Source: Ricordea florida (taxonomy: Eukaryota; Cnidaria; Anthozoa; Corallimorpharia; Ricordeidae). Taken from it: DNA of 64,000 nucleotides. The number at the start of each line of letters is the position of its first letter. The stretch's first letter is position 1. This document shows, piece by piece, positions 53,105 through 64,000 of this stretch. Position numbers and translations under genes: made by a program. The DNA lies in the NCBI GenBank assembly GCA_949710005.1, contig OX453283.1:17246304-17310303 (forward strand), given 5' to 3'. Under the pieces are notes generated by a model. That model searched no databases. It saw only the letters and a program-made list of their open reading frames with translations, and had not been told where the DNA came from.

Positions 53105-55504
53105 TCGAATCGTTACAATCAAAATTTTAATCCCAAAATAAACTTTACTGCACACCCCACTAAAACATGTATATAAAACATTAGAAATGATTCGATAACT
53201 TACCCCCCTAGATGACGGTCCTCCTGCCCATACAATCTCATATAATGTATTTTCACCAAAATCAGTGACAACGAGTTTCTTGGCAACCAGCTGCAGGTAT
53301 CGTATCTCAGCTTCTAGAGTAAGTGCAAACACGGGATAAAGTTCGTTTTTAAGTTCATTCCAAATGCTACAACATGGTGAAAATGGAATGTTAATCACTA
53401 TTCCGTGTAACGAGCACTGATTTCATGAACTTTAGTACTCTGTGAGCCGTCTGCTCTAGATTTAGCTGCCTTAAGTCAATATCTTTAAAATCAAACCTCA
53501 AAAAACTCGCTAAATAATAAAAGCCTGACTTATTGTGTAAATAATAAGCTCCCCTACTAGTACAAATCTGCAAACCTATGGAATTGAAAAGATTCTCCAA
53601 GCCAAGATATCATAGAATAACTTTTATTTTAGTGGCCCACGCTTTAGTTTGAACTGCGCATGCGTAGTTACAAAACAAAAAGTCTGATCTATAAATCCTT
53701 CTTAATAAAGTCGAATCGTTACAATCAAAATTTTAATCCCAAAATAAACTTTACTGCACACCCCACTAAAACATGTATATAAAAGATTAGAAATGATTCG
53801 ATAACTTACCCCCCTAGATGACGGTCCTCCTGCCCATACAATCTCATATAATGTATTTTCACCAAAATCAGTGACAACGAGATTCTTGACAACCAGCTGA
53901 GGGTATCGTATCTCAGCTTCTAGAGTAAGTGCAAACAAGGGATAAAGTTCGTTTTTAAGTTCATTCCAAATGCTACAACATGGTGAAAATGGAATGTTAA
54001 TCACTATTCCGTGTAACGAGCACTGATTTCATGAACTTTAGTACTCTGTAAGCCGTCTGCTCTAGATTTAGCTGCCTTAAGTCAATATCTTTAAAATCAA
54101 ACCTCAAAAAACTCGCTAAATAATAAAAGCCTGACTTATTGTGTAAATAATAAGCTCCCCTACTAGTACAAATCTGCAAACCTATGGAATTGAAAATATT
54201 CCCCAAGCCAAGATATCATAGAATAACTTTTATTTTAGGGGCCCACGCTTTAGTCTGAATTGCGCATGCGTAGTAACAAACAGTCTGATCTTTAAATTCA
54301 CATTGAAATCGAATCGTTACAATCAAAATTTTAATCCCAAAATAAACTTTACTGCACACCCCACTAAAACATGTATATAAAACATTAGAAATGATTCAAT
54401 AACTTACCCCCCTAGATGACGGTCATCCTGCCCATACAATCTCTTATAATGTATTTTCACCAGAATAAGTGACAACGAGTTTCTTGGCAACCAGCTGCAG
54501 GTATCGTATCTCAGCTTCTAGAGTAAGTGCAAACACGGGATAAAGTGCGTTTTTAAGTTTATTTCAAATGCTACAACATGGTGAAAATGGAATGTTAATC
54601 ACTATTCCGTGTAACACGCACTGACTTGATAAACTTTAGTACTCTGTGAGCCGTTTGCTCTAGATTTAGCTGCGTTAAAACAATACCTTTAAAATGAAAC
54701 CTCAAAAAACTCGCTAATTAATAAAAGCCTTATTTATTGTGTAAATAATTCCCTCTTCTACTAGTACAAATCTGCAAACCTATGGAATTGAAAATATTCC
54801 CCAAGCCAAGATATCATAGAATAACTTTTATTTTAGGGGCCCACGCTTTAGTCTGAATTGCGCATGCGTAGTAACAAACAGTCTGATCTTTAAATTCACA
54901 TTGAAATCGAATCGTTACAATCAAAATTTTAATCCCAAAATAAACTTTACTGCACACCCCACTAAAACATGTATATAAAACATTAGAAATGATTCGATAA
55001 CTTACCCCCCTAGATGACGGTCCTCCTGCCCATACAATCTCATATAATGTATTTTCACCAAAATCAGTGACAACGAGTTTCTTGGCAACCAGCTGCAGGT
55101 ATCGTATCTCAGCTTCTAGAGTAAGTGCAAACACGGGATAAAGTTAGTTTTTAAGTTTATTTCAAATGCTACAACATGGTGAAAATGGAATGTTAATCAC
55201 TAATCCGTGTAATGAGCACTGAATTGGTGAACTTTAGTACTCTGTGAGCCGTCTGCTCTAGATTTAGCTGCCTTAAGTCAATATCCTTAAAGTAAAACCT
55301 CAAGAAACTCGCTAATTAATAAAAGCCTGATTTATTGTGTAAATAATTCCCTCTCCTACTAGTACAAATCTGCAAACTTATGGAATTGAAAAGATTCTCC
55401 AAGCCAAGATATCATAGAATAACTTTTATTTTAGTGGCCCACGCTTTAGTTTGAACTGCGCATGCGTAGTTACAAACAGTCTGATCTATAAATTCTTATT
55501 AAAG
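53105..55504. repeat. Tetramer tandem duplication, second copy (2,400 bp)
   Basis: It contains monomer starts 53241, 53847, 54445 and 55043. It ends where the sequence departs from copy 1 in the next monomer: CAATCTCTTATAATG at 55640 against CAATCTCATATAATG at 53240. A C-type rear with TTACAAACAGTCTG precedes both this copy's start (near 53078) and its end (near 55478). That string replaces the usual ACAAAAAG, as expected at an exchange junction. Confidence 0.9.
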
Positions 55505-56836
55505 TCGAATCGTTACAATCAAAATTTTAATCCCAAAATAAACTTTACTGCACACCCCACTAAAACATGTATATAAAACATTAGAAATGATTCGATAACT
55601 TACCCCCCTAGATGACGGTCCTCCTGCCCATACAATCTCTTATAATGTATTTTCACCAAAATCAGTGACAACGAGTTTCTTGGCAACCAGCTGCAGGTAT
55701 CGTATCTCAGCTTCTAGGGTAAGTGCAAACAAGGGATAAAGTTCGTTTTTAAGTTCATTCCAAATCCTACAACATGGTGAAAATGGAATGTTAATCACTA
55801 TTCCGTGTAACGAGCACTGATTTCATGAACTTTAGTACTCTGTGAGCCGTCTGCTCTAGATTTAGCTGCCTTAAGTCAATATCTTTAAAATCAAACCTCA
55901 AAAAACTCGCTAAATAATAAAAGCCTGACTTATTGTGTAAATAATAAGCTCCCCTACTAGTACAAATCTGCAAACCTATGGAATTGAAAATATTCCCGTA
56001 GCCAAGATATCATAGAATAACTTTTATTTTAGTGGCCCACGCTTTAGGCTGAATTGCGCATGCGTAGTAACAAACAGTCTGATCTTTAAATTCACATTGA
56101 AATCGAATCGTTACAATCAAAATTTTAATCCCAAAATAAACTTTACTGCACACCCCACTAAAACATGTATATAAAACATTAGAAATGATTCGATAACTTA
56201 CCCCCCTAGATGACGGTCATCCTGCCCATACAATCTCTTATAATGTATTTTCACCAAAATCAGTTACAACGAGTTTCTTGGCAACCAGCTGCAGGTATCG
56301 TATCTCAGCTTCTAGAGTAAGTGCAAACACGGGATAAAGTGCGTTTTTAAGTTTATTTCAAATGCTACAACATGGTGAAAATGGAATGTTAATCACTATT
56401 CCGTGTAACAAGCACTGATTTGATGAATTTTAGTACTCTGTGAGCCGTCTGCTCTAGACTTAGCTGCCTTAAGTCAATATCTTTAAAATCAAACCTAAAA
56501 AAACTCGCTAAATAATAAAAGCCTGACTTATTGTGTAAATAATAAGCTCCCCTACTTGTACAAATCTGCAAACTTATGGAATTGAAAATATTCCCCAAGC
56601 CAAGATATCATAGAATAACTTTTATTTTAGGGGCCCACGCTTTAGTCTGAATTGCGCATGCGTAGTAATAAAATGTCGGATCTTTAAATTCACATTGAAA
56701 TCGAATCGTTACAATCAAAATTTTAATCCCAAAATAAACTTTACTGCACACCCCACTAAAACATGTATATAAAACATTAGAAATGATTCGATAACTTACC
56801 CCCCTAGATGACGGTCCTCCTGCCCATACAATCTCA
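53241..56836. repeat. HOR: 6-mer (A/C hybrid)-A2-E-C-A-D (3,596 bp)
   Basis: Monomers start at 53241, 53847, 54445, 55043, 55641 and 56239. The first four are the second tetramer copy; A and D complete the 6-mer as in 47248-50840. A private AACCTAAAAAAACTC lies near 56494, in the D monomer. Confidence 0.85.
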
Positions 56837-59800
56837 TATAATGTATTTTCACCAAAATCAGTGACAACGAGTTTCTTGGCAACCAGCTGCAGGTATCGTA
56901 TCTCAGCTTCTAGAGTAAGTGCAAACACGGGATAAAGTTCGTTTTTAAGTTCATTCCAAATGCTACAACATGGTGAAAATGGAATGTTAATCACTATTCC
57001 GTGTAACGAGCACTGATTTCATGAACTTTAGTACTCTGTGAGCCGTCTGCTCTAGATTTAGCTGCCTTAAGTCAATATCTTTAAAATCAAACCTCAAAAA
57101 ACTCGCTAAATAATAAAAGCCTGACTTATTGTGTAAATAATAAGCTCCCCTACTAGTACAAATCTGCAAACCTATGGAATTGAAAATATTCCCGTAGCCA
57201 AGATATCATAGAATAACTTTTATTTTAGTGGCCCACGCTTTAGGCTGAATTGCGCATGCGTAGTAACAAACAGTCTGATCTTTAAATTCACATTGAAATC
57301 GAATCGTTACAATCAAAATTTTAATCCCAAAATAAACTTTACTGCACACCCCACTAAAACATGTATATAAAAGATTAGAAATGATTCGATAACTTACCCC
57401 CCTAGATAACGGTCATCCTGCCCATACAATCTCTTATAATGTATTTTCACCAAAATCAGTTACAACGAGTTTCTTGGCAACCAGCTGCAGGTATCGTATC
57501 TCAGCTTCTAGAGTAAGTGCAAACACGGGATAAAGTGCGTTTTTAAGTTTATTTCAAATGCTACAACATGGTGAAAATGGAATGTTAATCACTATTCCGT
57601 GTAACACGCACTGACTTGATGAACTTTAGTACTCTGTGAGCCCACTGCTCTAGATTTAGCTGCCTTAAGTCAATATCTTTAAAATCAAACCTCAAAAAAC
57701 TCGCTAAATAATAAAAGCCTGAGTTATTGTGTAAATAATAAGCTCCCCTTCTAGTACAAATCTGCAAACCTATGGAATTGAAAATATTCCCCAAGCCAAG
57801 ATATCATAGAATAACTTTTATTTTAGGGGCCCACGCTTTAGTCTGAATTGCGCATGCGTAGTAACAAACAGTCTGATCTTTAAATTCACATTGAAATCGA
57901 ATCGTTACAATCAAAATTTTAATCCCAAAATAAACTTTACTGCACACCCCACTAAAACATGTATATAAAACATTAGAAATGATTCGATAACTTACCCCCA
58001 TTAGATGACGGTCATCCTGCCCATACAATCTCTTATAATGCATTTTCACCAAAATCAGTTACAACGAGTTTCTTGGCAACCAGCTGCAGGTATCGTATCT
58101 CAGCTTCTAGAGTAAGTGCAAACACGGGATAAAGTGCGTTTTTAAGTTTATTTTAAATGCTACAACATGGTGAAAATGGAATGTTAATCACTATTCCGTG
58201 TAACACGCACTGACTTGTTGAACTTTAGTACTCTGTGAGCCCACTGCTCTAGATTTAGCTGCCTTAAGTCAATATCTTTAAAATCAAACCTCAAGAAACT
58301 CGCTAATTAATAAAAGCCTTATTTATTGTGTAAATAATTCCCTCTTCTACTAGTACAAATCTGCAAACCTATGGAATTGAAAAGATTCTCCAAGCCAACA
58401 TATCATAGAATAACTTTTATTTTAGGGGCCCACGCTTTAGTCTGAATTGCGCATGCGTAGTAATAAACAGTCTGATCTTTAAATTCTCATTGAAATCGAA
58501 TCGTTACAATCAAATTTTAATCCCAAAATAAACTTTACTGCACACCCCACTAAAACATGTATATAAAAGATTAGAAATGATTCGATAACTTACCCCCTAG
58601 ATGACGGTCCTCCTGCCCATACAATCTCTTATAATGTATTTTCACCAAAATAAGTGACAACGCGTTCTTTGGCAACCAGCTGCAGGTATCGTATCTCAGC
58701 TTCTAGAGTAAGTGAAAACAAGGGATAAAGTGCGTTTTTAAGTTTATTTCAAATGCTACAACATGGTGAAAATGGAATTTTAATCACTATTCCGTGTAAC
58801 AAGCACTGATTTGATGAATTTTAGTACTCTGTGAGCCGTCTGCTCTAGATTTAGCTGCCTTAAGTCAATATCTTTAAAATCAAACCTCAAAAAACTCGCT
58901 AAATAATAAAAGCTTGAGTTATTGTGTAAATAATAAGCTCCCCTTCTACTACAAATCTGCAAACCTATGGAATTGAAAATATTCCCCAAGCCAAGATATC
59001 ATAGAATAACTTTTATTTTAGGGGCCCACGCTTTAGTCTGAATTGCGCATGCGTAGTAACAAACAGTCTGATCTTTAAATTCACATTGAAATCGAATCGT
59101 TACAATCAAAATTTTAATCCCAAAATAAACTTTACTGCACACCCCACTAAAACATGTATATAAAACATTAGAAATGATTCGATAACTTACCCCCCTAGAT
59201 GACGGTCATCCTGCCCATACAATCTCTTATAATGTATTTTCACCAAAATCAGTGACAACGAGTTTCTTGGCAACCAGCTGCAGGTATCGTATCTCAGCTT
59301 CTAGAGTAAGTGCAAACACGGGATAAAGTGCGTTTTTAAGTTTATTTTAAATGCTACAACATGGTGAAAGTGGAATGTTAATCACTATTCCGTGTAACAC
59401 GCACTGACTTGTTGAAGTTTAGTACTCTGTGAGCCCACTGCTCTAGATTTAGCTGCCTTAAGTCAATATCTTTAAAATCAAACCTCAAGAAACTCGCTAA
59501 TTAATAAAAGCCTTATTTATTGTGTAAATAATTCCCTCTTCTACTAGTACAAATCTGCAAACCTATGGAATTGAAAAGATTCTCCAAGCCAACATATCAT
59601 AGAATAACTTTTATTTTAGGGGCCCACGCTTTAGTCTGAATTGCGCATGCGTAGTAATAAACAGTCTGATCTTTAAATTCTCATTGAAATCGAATCGTTA
59701 CAATCAAAAGTTTAATCCCAAAATAAACTTTACTGCACACCCCACTAAAACATGTATATAAAAGATTAGAAATGATTCGATAACTTACCCCCTAGATGAC

Positions 59801-62800
59801 GGTCCTCCTGCCCATACAATCTCTTATAATGTATTTTCACCAAAATAAGTGACAACCCGTTCTTTGGCAACCAGCTGCAGGTATCGTATCTTAGCTTCTA
59901 GAGTAAGTGAAAACAAGGGATAAAGTGCGTTTTTAAGTTTATTTCAAATGCTACAACATGGTGAAAATGGAATGTTAATCACTATTCCGTGTAACAAGCA
60001 CTGATTTGATGAATTTTAGTACTCTGTGAGCCGTCTGCTCTAGATTTAGCTGCCTTAAGTCAATATCTTTAAAATCAAACCTCAAAAAACTCGCTAAATA
60101 ATAAAAGCTTGAGTTATTGTGTAAATAATAAGCTCCCCTTCTACTACAAATCTGCAAACCTATGGAATTGAAAATATTCCCCAAGCCAAGATATCATAGA
60201 ATAACTTTTATTTTAGGGGCCCACGCTTTAGTCTGAATTGCGCATGCGTAGTAACAAACAGTCTGATCTTTAAATTCACATTGAAATCGAATCGTTACAA
60301 TCAAAATTTTAATCCCAAAATAAACTTTACTGCACACCCCACTAAAACATGTATATAAAACATTAGAAATGATTCGATAACTTACCCCCCTAGATGACGG
60401 TCATCCTGCCCATACAATCTCTTATAATGTATTTTCACCAAAATCAGTGACAACGAGTTTCTTGGCAACCAGCTGCAGGTATCGTATCTCAGCTTCTAGA
60501 GTAAGTGCAAACACGGGATAAAGTGCGTTTTTAAGTTTATTTTAAATGCTACAACATGGTGAAAGTGGAATGTTAATCACTATTCCGTGTAACACGCACT
60601 GACTTGTTGAAGTTTAGTACTCTGTGAGCCCACTGCTCTAGATTTAGCTGCCTTAAGTCAATATCTTTAAAATCAAACCTCAAGAAACTCGCTAATTAAT
60701 AAAAGCCTTATTTATTGTGTAAATAATTCCCTCTTCTACTAGTACAAATCTGCAAACCTATGGAATTGAAAAGATTCTCCAAGCCAACATATCATAGAAT
60801 AACTTTTATTTTAGGGGCCCACGCTTTAGTCTGAATTGCGCATGCGTAGTAATAAACAGTCTGATCTTTAAATTCTCATTGAAATCGAATCGTTACAATC
60901 AAAAGTTTAATCCCAAAATAAACTTTACTGCACACCCCACTAAAACATGTATATAAAAGATTAGAAATGATTCGATAACTTACCCCCTAGATGACGGTCC
61001 TCCTGCCCATACAATCTCTTATAATGTATTTTCACCAAAATAAGTGACAACCCGTTCTTTGGCAACCAGCTGCAGGTATCGTATCTTAGCTTCTAGAGTA
61101 AGTGAAAACAAGGGAGAAAGTGCGTTTTTAAGTTTATTTCAAATGCTACAACATGGTGAAAATGGAATTTTAATCACTATTCCGTGTAACAAGCACTGAT
61201 TTGATGAATTTTAGTACTCTGTGAGCCCTCTGCTCTAGATTTAGCTGCCTTAAGTCAATATCTTTAAAATCAAACCTCAAAAAACTCGCTAAATAATAAA
61301 AGCCTGAGTTATTGTGTAAATAATAAGCTCCCCTTCTACTACAAATCTGCAAACCTATGGAATTGAAAATATTCCCCAAGCCAAGATATCATAGAATAAC
61401 TTTTATTTTAGGGGCCCACGCTTAAGTCTGAATTGCGCATGCGTAGTAACAAACAGTCTGATCTTTAAATTCACATTGAAATCGAATCGTTACAATCAAA
61501 ATTTTAATCCCAAAATAAACTTTACTGCACACCCCACTAAAACATGTATATAAAACATTAGAAATGATTCGATAACTTACCCCCCTAGATGACGGTCATC
61601 CTGCCCATACAATCTCTTATAATGCATTTTCACCAAAATCAGTTACAACGAGTTTCTTGGCAACAGCCTGCAGGTATCGTATCTCAGCTTCTAGAGTAAG
61701 TGCAAACACGGGATAAAGTGCGTTTTTAAGTTTATTTTAAATGCTACAACATGGTGAAAATGGAATGTTAATCACTATTCCGTGTAACACGCACTGACTT
61801 GTTGAACTTTAGTACTCTGTGAGCCCACTGCTCTAGATTTAGCTGCCTTAAGTCAATATCTTTAAAATCAAACCTCAAGAAACTCGCTAATTAATAAAAG
61901 CCTTATTTATTGTGTAAATAATTCCCTCTTCTACTAGTACAAATCTGCAAACCTATGGAATTGAAAAGATTCTCCAAGCCAACATATCATAGAATAACTT
62001 TTATTTTAGGGGCCCACGCTTTAGTCTGAATTGCGCATGCGTAGTAATAAACAGTCTGATCTTTAAATTCTCATTGAAATCGAATCGTTACAATAAAATT
62101 TCAATCCCAAAATAAACTTTGCTGCACACCCCACTAAAACATGTATATAAAAGATTAGAAATGATTCGATAACTTACCCCCCTAGATGACGGTCCTCCTG
62201 CCCATACAATCTCTTATAATGTATTTTCACCAAAATCAGTGACATCGCGTTCTTTGGCAACCAGCTGCAGGTATCGTATCTCAGCTTCTAGAGTAAGTGC
62301 AAACACGGGATAAAGTGCGTTTTTAAGTTTATTTCAAATGCTACAACATGGTGAAAATGGAATGTTAATCACTATTCCGTGTAACAAGCACTGATTTGAT
62401 GAATTTTAGTACTCTGTGAGCCCTCTGCTCTAGATTTAGCTGCCTTAAGTCAATATCTTTAAAATCAAACCTCAAACAACTCGCTAAGTAATAAAAGCCT
62501 GACTTATTGTGTAAATAATAAGCTCCCCTACTAGTACAAATCTGCAAACCTATGGAATTGAAAATATTCCCCAAGCCAAGATATCATAGAATAACTTTTA
62601 TTTTAGGGGCCCACGCTTTAGTCTGAATTGCGCATGCGTAGTAACAAACAGTCTGATCTTTAAATTCACATTGAAATCGAATCGTTACAATCAAAAGTTT
62701 AATCCCAAAATAAACTTTACTGCACACCCCACTAAAACATGTATATAAAACATTAGAAATGATTCGATAACTTACCCCCCTAGATGACGGTCATCCTGCC

Positions 62801-63410
62801 CATACAATCTCTTATAATGTATTTTCACCAAAATCAGTTACAACGAGTTTCTTGGCAACCAGCTGCAGGTATCGTATCTCAGCTTCTAGAGTAAGTGCAA
62901 ACACGGGATAAAGTGCGTTTTTAAGTTTATTTCAAATGCTACAACATGGTGAAAATGGAATGTTAATCACTATTCCGTGTAACAAGCACTGATTTGATGA
63001 ACTTTAGTACTCTGTGAGCCCTCTGCTCTAGATTTAGCTGCCTTAAGTCAATATCTTTAAAATCAAACCTCAAAAAACTCGCTAAATAATAAAAGCCTGA
63101 CTTATTGTGTAAATAATAAGCTCCCCTTCTAGTACAAATCTGCAAACCTATGGAATTGAAAATATTCTCCAAGCCAAGATATCATAGAATAACTTTTATT
63201 TTAGGGGCCCACGCTTTAGTCTGAATTGCGCATGCGTAGTAACAAACAGTCTGATCTTTAAATTCACATTGAAATCGAATCGTTACAATCAAAATTCTAA
63301 TCCCAAAATAAACTTTGCTGCACACCCCACTAAAACATGTATATAAAAGATTAGAAATGATTCGATAACTTACCCCCCTAGATGACGGTCCTCCTGCCCA
63401 TACAATCTCT
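56837..63410. repeat. Divergent F2/D2-rich block, copy 3 (11 monomers)
   Basis: Monomers start at 56837, 57435, 58034, 58630, 59228, 59825, 60423, 61020, 61618, 62215 and 62813. Order is A-F-F2-D2-F2-D2-F2-D2-F2-D-D. Against copy 2 it lacks the C-A pair before F but has one more dimer. The private GATAACGG near 57405 is shared with 20318 and 35865. The F monomer aligns with 35894 at +21,541 bp and the last two D monomers with 39479/40077 at +22,736 bp. Confidence 0.88.
57435..62214. repeat. F/F2-D2 dimer array, four dimers (1,195-bp period, 4,780 bp)
   Basis: Equivalent positions recur at 57585, 58780, 59975, 61170 and 62365, all exactly 1,195 bp apart. The second and third dimers share the private GGTGAAAGTGG (near 59364 and 60559) and ACAACCCGTTC (near 59851 and 61046), so they are a fresh duplication of each other. 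GAGAAAGTGCG near 61114 is a singleton. Confidence 0.9.
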
Positions 63411-64000
63411 TATAATAGATTTTCACGAAAATCAGTGACAACGAGTTTCTTGGCAACCAGCTGCAGGTATCGTATCTCAGCTTCTAGAGTAAGTGCAAAC
63501 ACGGGATAAAGTTAGTTTTTAAGTTTATTTCAAATGCTACAACATGGTGAAAATGGAATGTTAATCACTAATCCGTGTAATGAGCACTGAATTGGTGAAC
63601 TTTAGTACTCTGTGAGCCGTCTGCTCTAGATTTAGCTGCCTTAAGTCAATATCCTTAAAGTAAAACCTCAAGAAACTCGCTAATTAATGAAAGCCTGATT
63701 TATTGTGTAAGTAATTCCCTCTCCTACTAGTACAAATCTGCAAACTTATGGAATTGAAAAGATTCTCCAAGCCAAGATATCATAGAATAACTTTTATTTT
63801 AGGGGCGCACGCTTTAGTTTGAACTGCGCATGCGTAGTTACAAACAGTCTGATCTATAAATTCTTATTAAAATCAAATCGTTACAATCAAAATTTTAATC
63901 CCAAAATAAACTTTACTGCACACCCCACTAAAACATGTATATAAAAGATTAGAAATGATTCGATAACTTACCCCCCTAGATGACGGTCCTCCTGCCCATA
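63411..64000. repeat. Terminal C-type monomer with excess private changes (truncated by window end)
   Basis: This monomer and the end of the previous one hold many singletons: C at 63297, AG at 63417-63418 (anchor reads TATAATAGAT), G at 63427, G at 63689, G at 63711, G at 63807, and A at 63872 and 63875. Most C monomers in the window have no more than one or two. About 8 bases are missing only because the window ends. Confidence 0.85.

Larger units (their letters stand above)
1..64000. repeat. Satellite array, ~598-bp monomer, about 107 head-to-tail copies
   Basis: The anchor TATAATGTATTTTCAC (or TATAATGCATTTTCAC) recurs at 107 positions from 3 to 63411 without interruption or inversion. 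Spacing is mostly 598 bp, with 589, 596, 597, 599, 603 and 606 as length variants. Every monomer I read keeps the same landmarks in order: anchor, CAGCTGCAGG (or CAGCTGAGGG), a TCTAGA site, GATATC (or CATATC), GCGCATGCG, TATATAAAA and CTTACCCC. Base composition is AT-rich by eye. The array enters and leaves the window, so its true size is unknown. Length, HOR order and near-identity over tens of kb are typical of eukaryotic heterochromatic satellites. The chromosomal location is inference. I do not recognise the family. Confidence 0.98.

Noticed and set aside
153..63172. Some 90 minus-strand open frames of 60-128 codons (for example 153-335, 1659-1958, 2768-3088, 4348-4557, 20716-20964)
   Set aside because: They start at TTG or GTG, none at ATG, recur with the satellite period, lack any recognised domain and are interrupted in sister monomers. 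They are by-products of the repeat, so I list one representative only.
3..64000. CENP-B box in the monomer
   Set aside because: I compared TTCG- and CGGG-containing segments (ATTCGATAACTTACC, ACACGGGATAAAG) with the core consensus. Key positions do not match on either strand.
1..64000. CRISPR array or bacterial repeat region
   Set aside because: The repeat unit is about 598 bp with no short repeat-spacer alternation, and there are no cas-like frames. The pattern is that of a eukaryotic satellite.
1..64000. Tandem rRNA, 5S, histone or snRNA gene cluster, or a transposon array
   Set aside because: No recognisable rRNA, 5S, U2/U6 or histone sequence; no transposase or reverse-transcriptase frame; no terminal repeats or target-site duplications bounding the monomers.

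Overview
The whole 64-kb window is one uninterrupted satellite DNA array. A monomer of about 598 bp is repeated head to tail, in one orientation, from the first base to the last. Using TATAATG(T/C)ATTTTCAC as a phase anchor I placed 107 consecutive monomer starts (3, 601, 1198, 1801, 2399, 2997 ... 62813, 63411). Spacings are 589, 596, 597, 598 (most), 599, 603 or 606 bp. I see no unique-sequence island, no inserted transposon, and no rRNA, tRNA or CRISPR. I see no credible protein-coding gene. The open frames are all on the minus strand, short, start at TTG or GTG rather than ATG, and recur only because the satellite recurs.

The array suggests eukaryotic, AT-rich heterochromatin (centromeric, pericentromeric, subtelomeric or sex/B-chromosome). 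The reasons are the several-hundred-bp monomer, multi-monomer higher-order repeats (HORs), very high identity between distant blocks, and splice-site-like, TATA-like and AATAAA strings. I cannot name the species or the satellite family.

Monomers fall into recurring subtypes, told apart at a variable segment about 165-185 bp after the anchor: A (CGAGCACTGATTTCATG), B (CACGCACTGAATTGATG), C (TGAGCACTGAATTGGTG), D (CAAGCACTGATTTGATG), E (CACGCACTGACTTGATAAA), F (CACGCACTGACTTGATG) and F2 (CACGCACTGACTTGTTG). A2 is A followed by GTAAGCCG; A3 is A with a 9-bp deletion; D2 is a D variant from the dimer arrays.

Layout: three 8-mer HORs A-B-C-A2-E-C-A-D (3-14362; unit 1 carries an A2-type seventh monomer); a 7-mer (14363-18552); a divergent block rich in F2/D2 (18553-23336); a 3-mer remnant (23337-25121); a second 8-mer plus 7-mer (25122-34099); a second, longer divergent block (34100-41272); truncated 5-mers (41273-47247); a 6-mer, a 4-mer and another 6-mer (47248-56836); a third divergent block (56837-63410); and a last, more degenerate monomer (63411-64000).

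Three scales of repetition are nested: about 598 bp monomers; 2- to 8-mer HORs; and a 15,547-bp (26-monomer) displacement at which at least 13.6 kb is nearly identical. The most informative signals are the unequal-exchange products (8-, 7-, 6-, 5- and 4-mers from one ancestral order), the F2-D2 dimer array expanding from about 1.5 to 3 to 4 copies across the three blocks, and an exon-like relic with flanking splice signals on the minus strand of the monomer.
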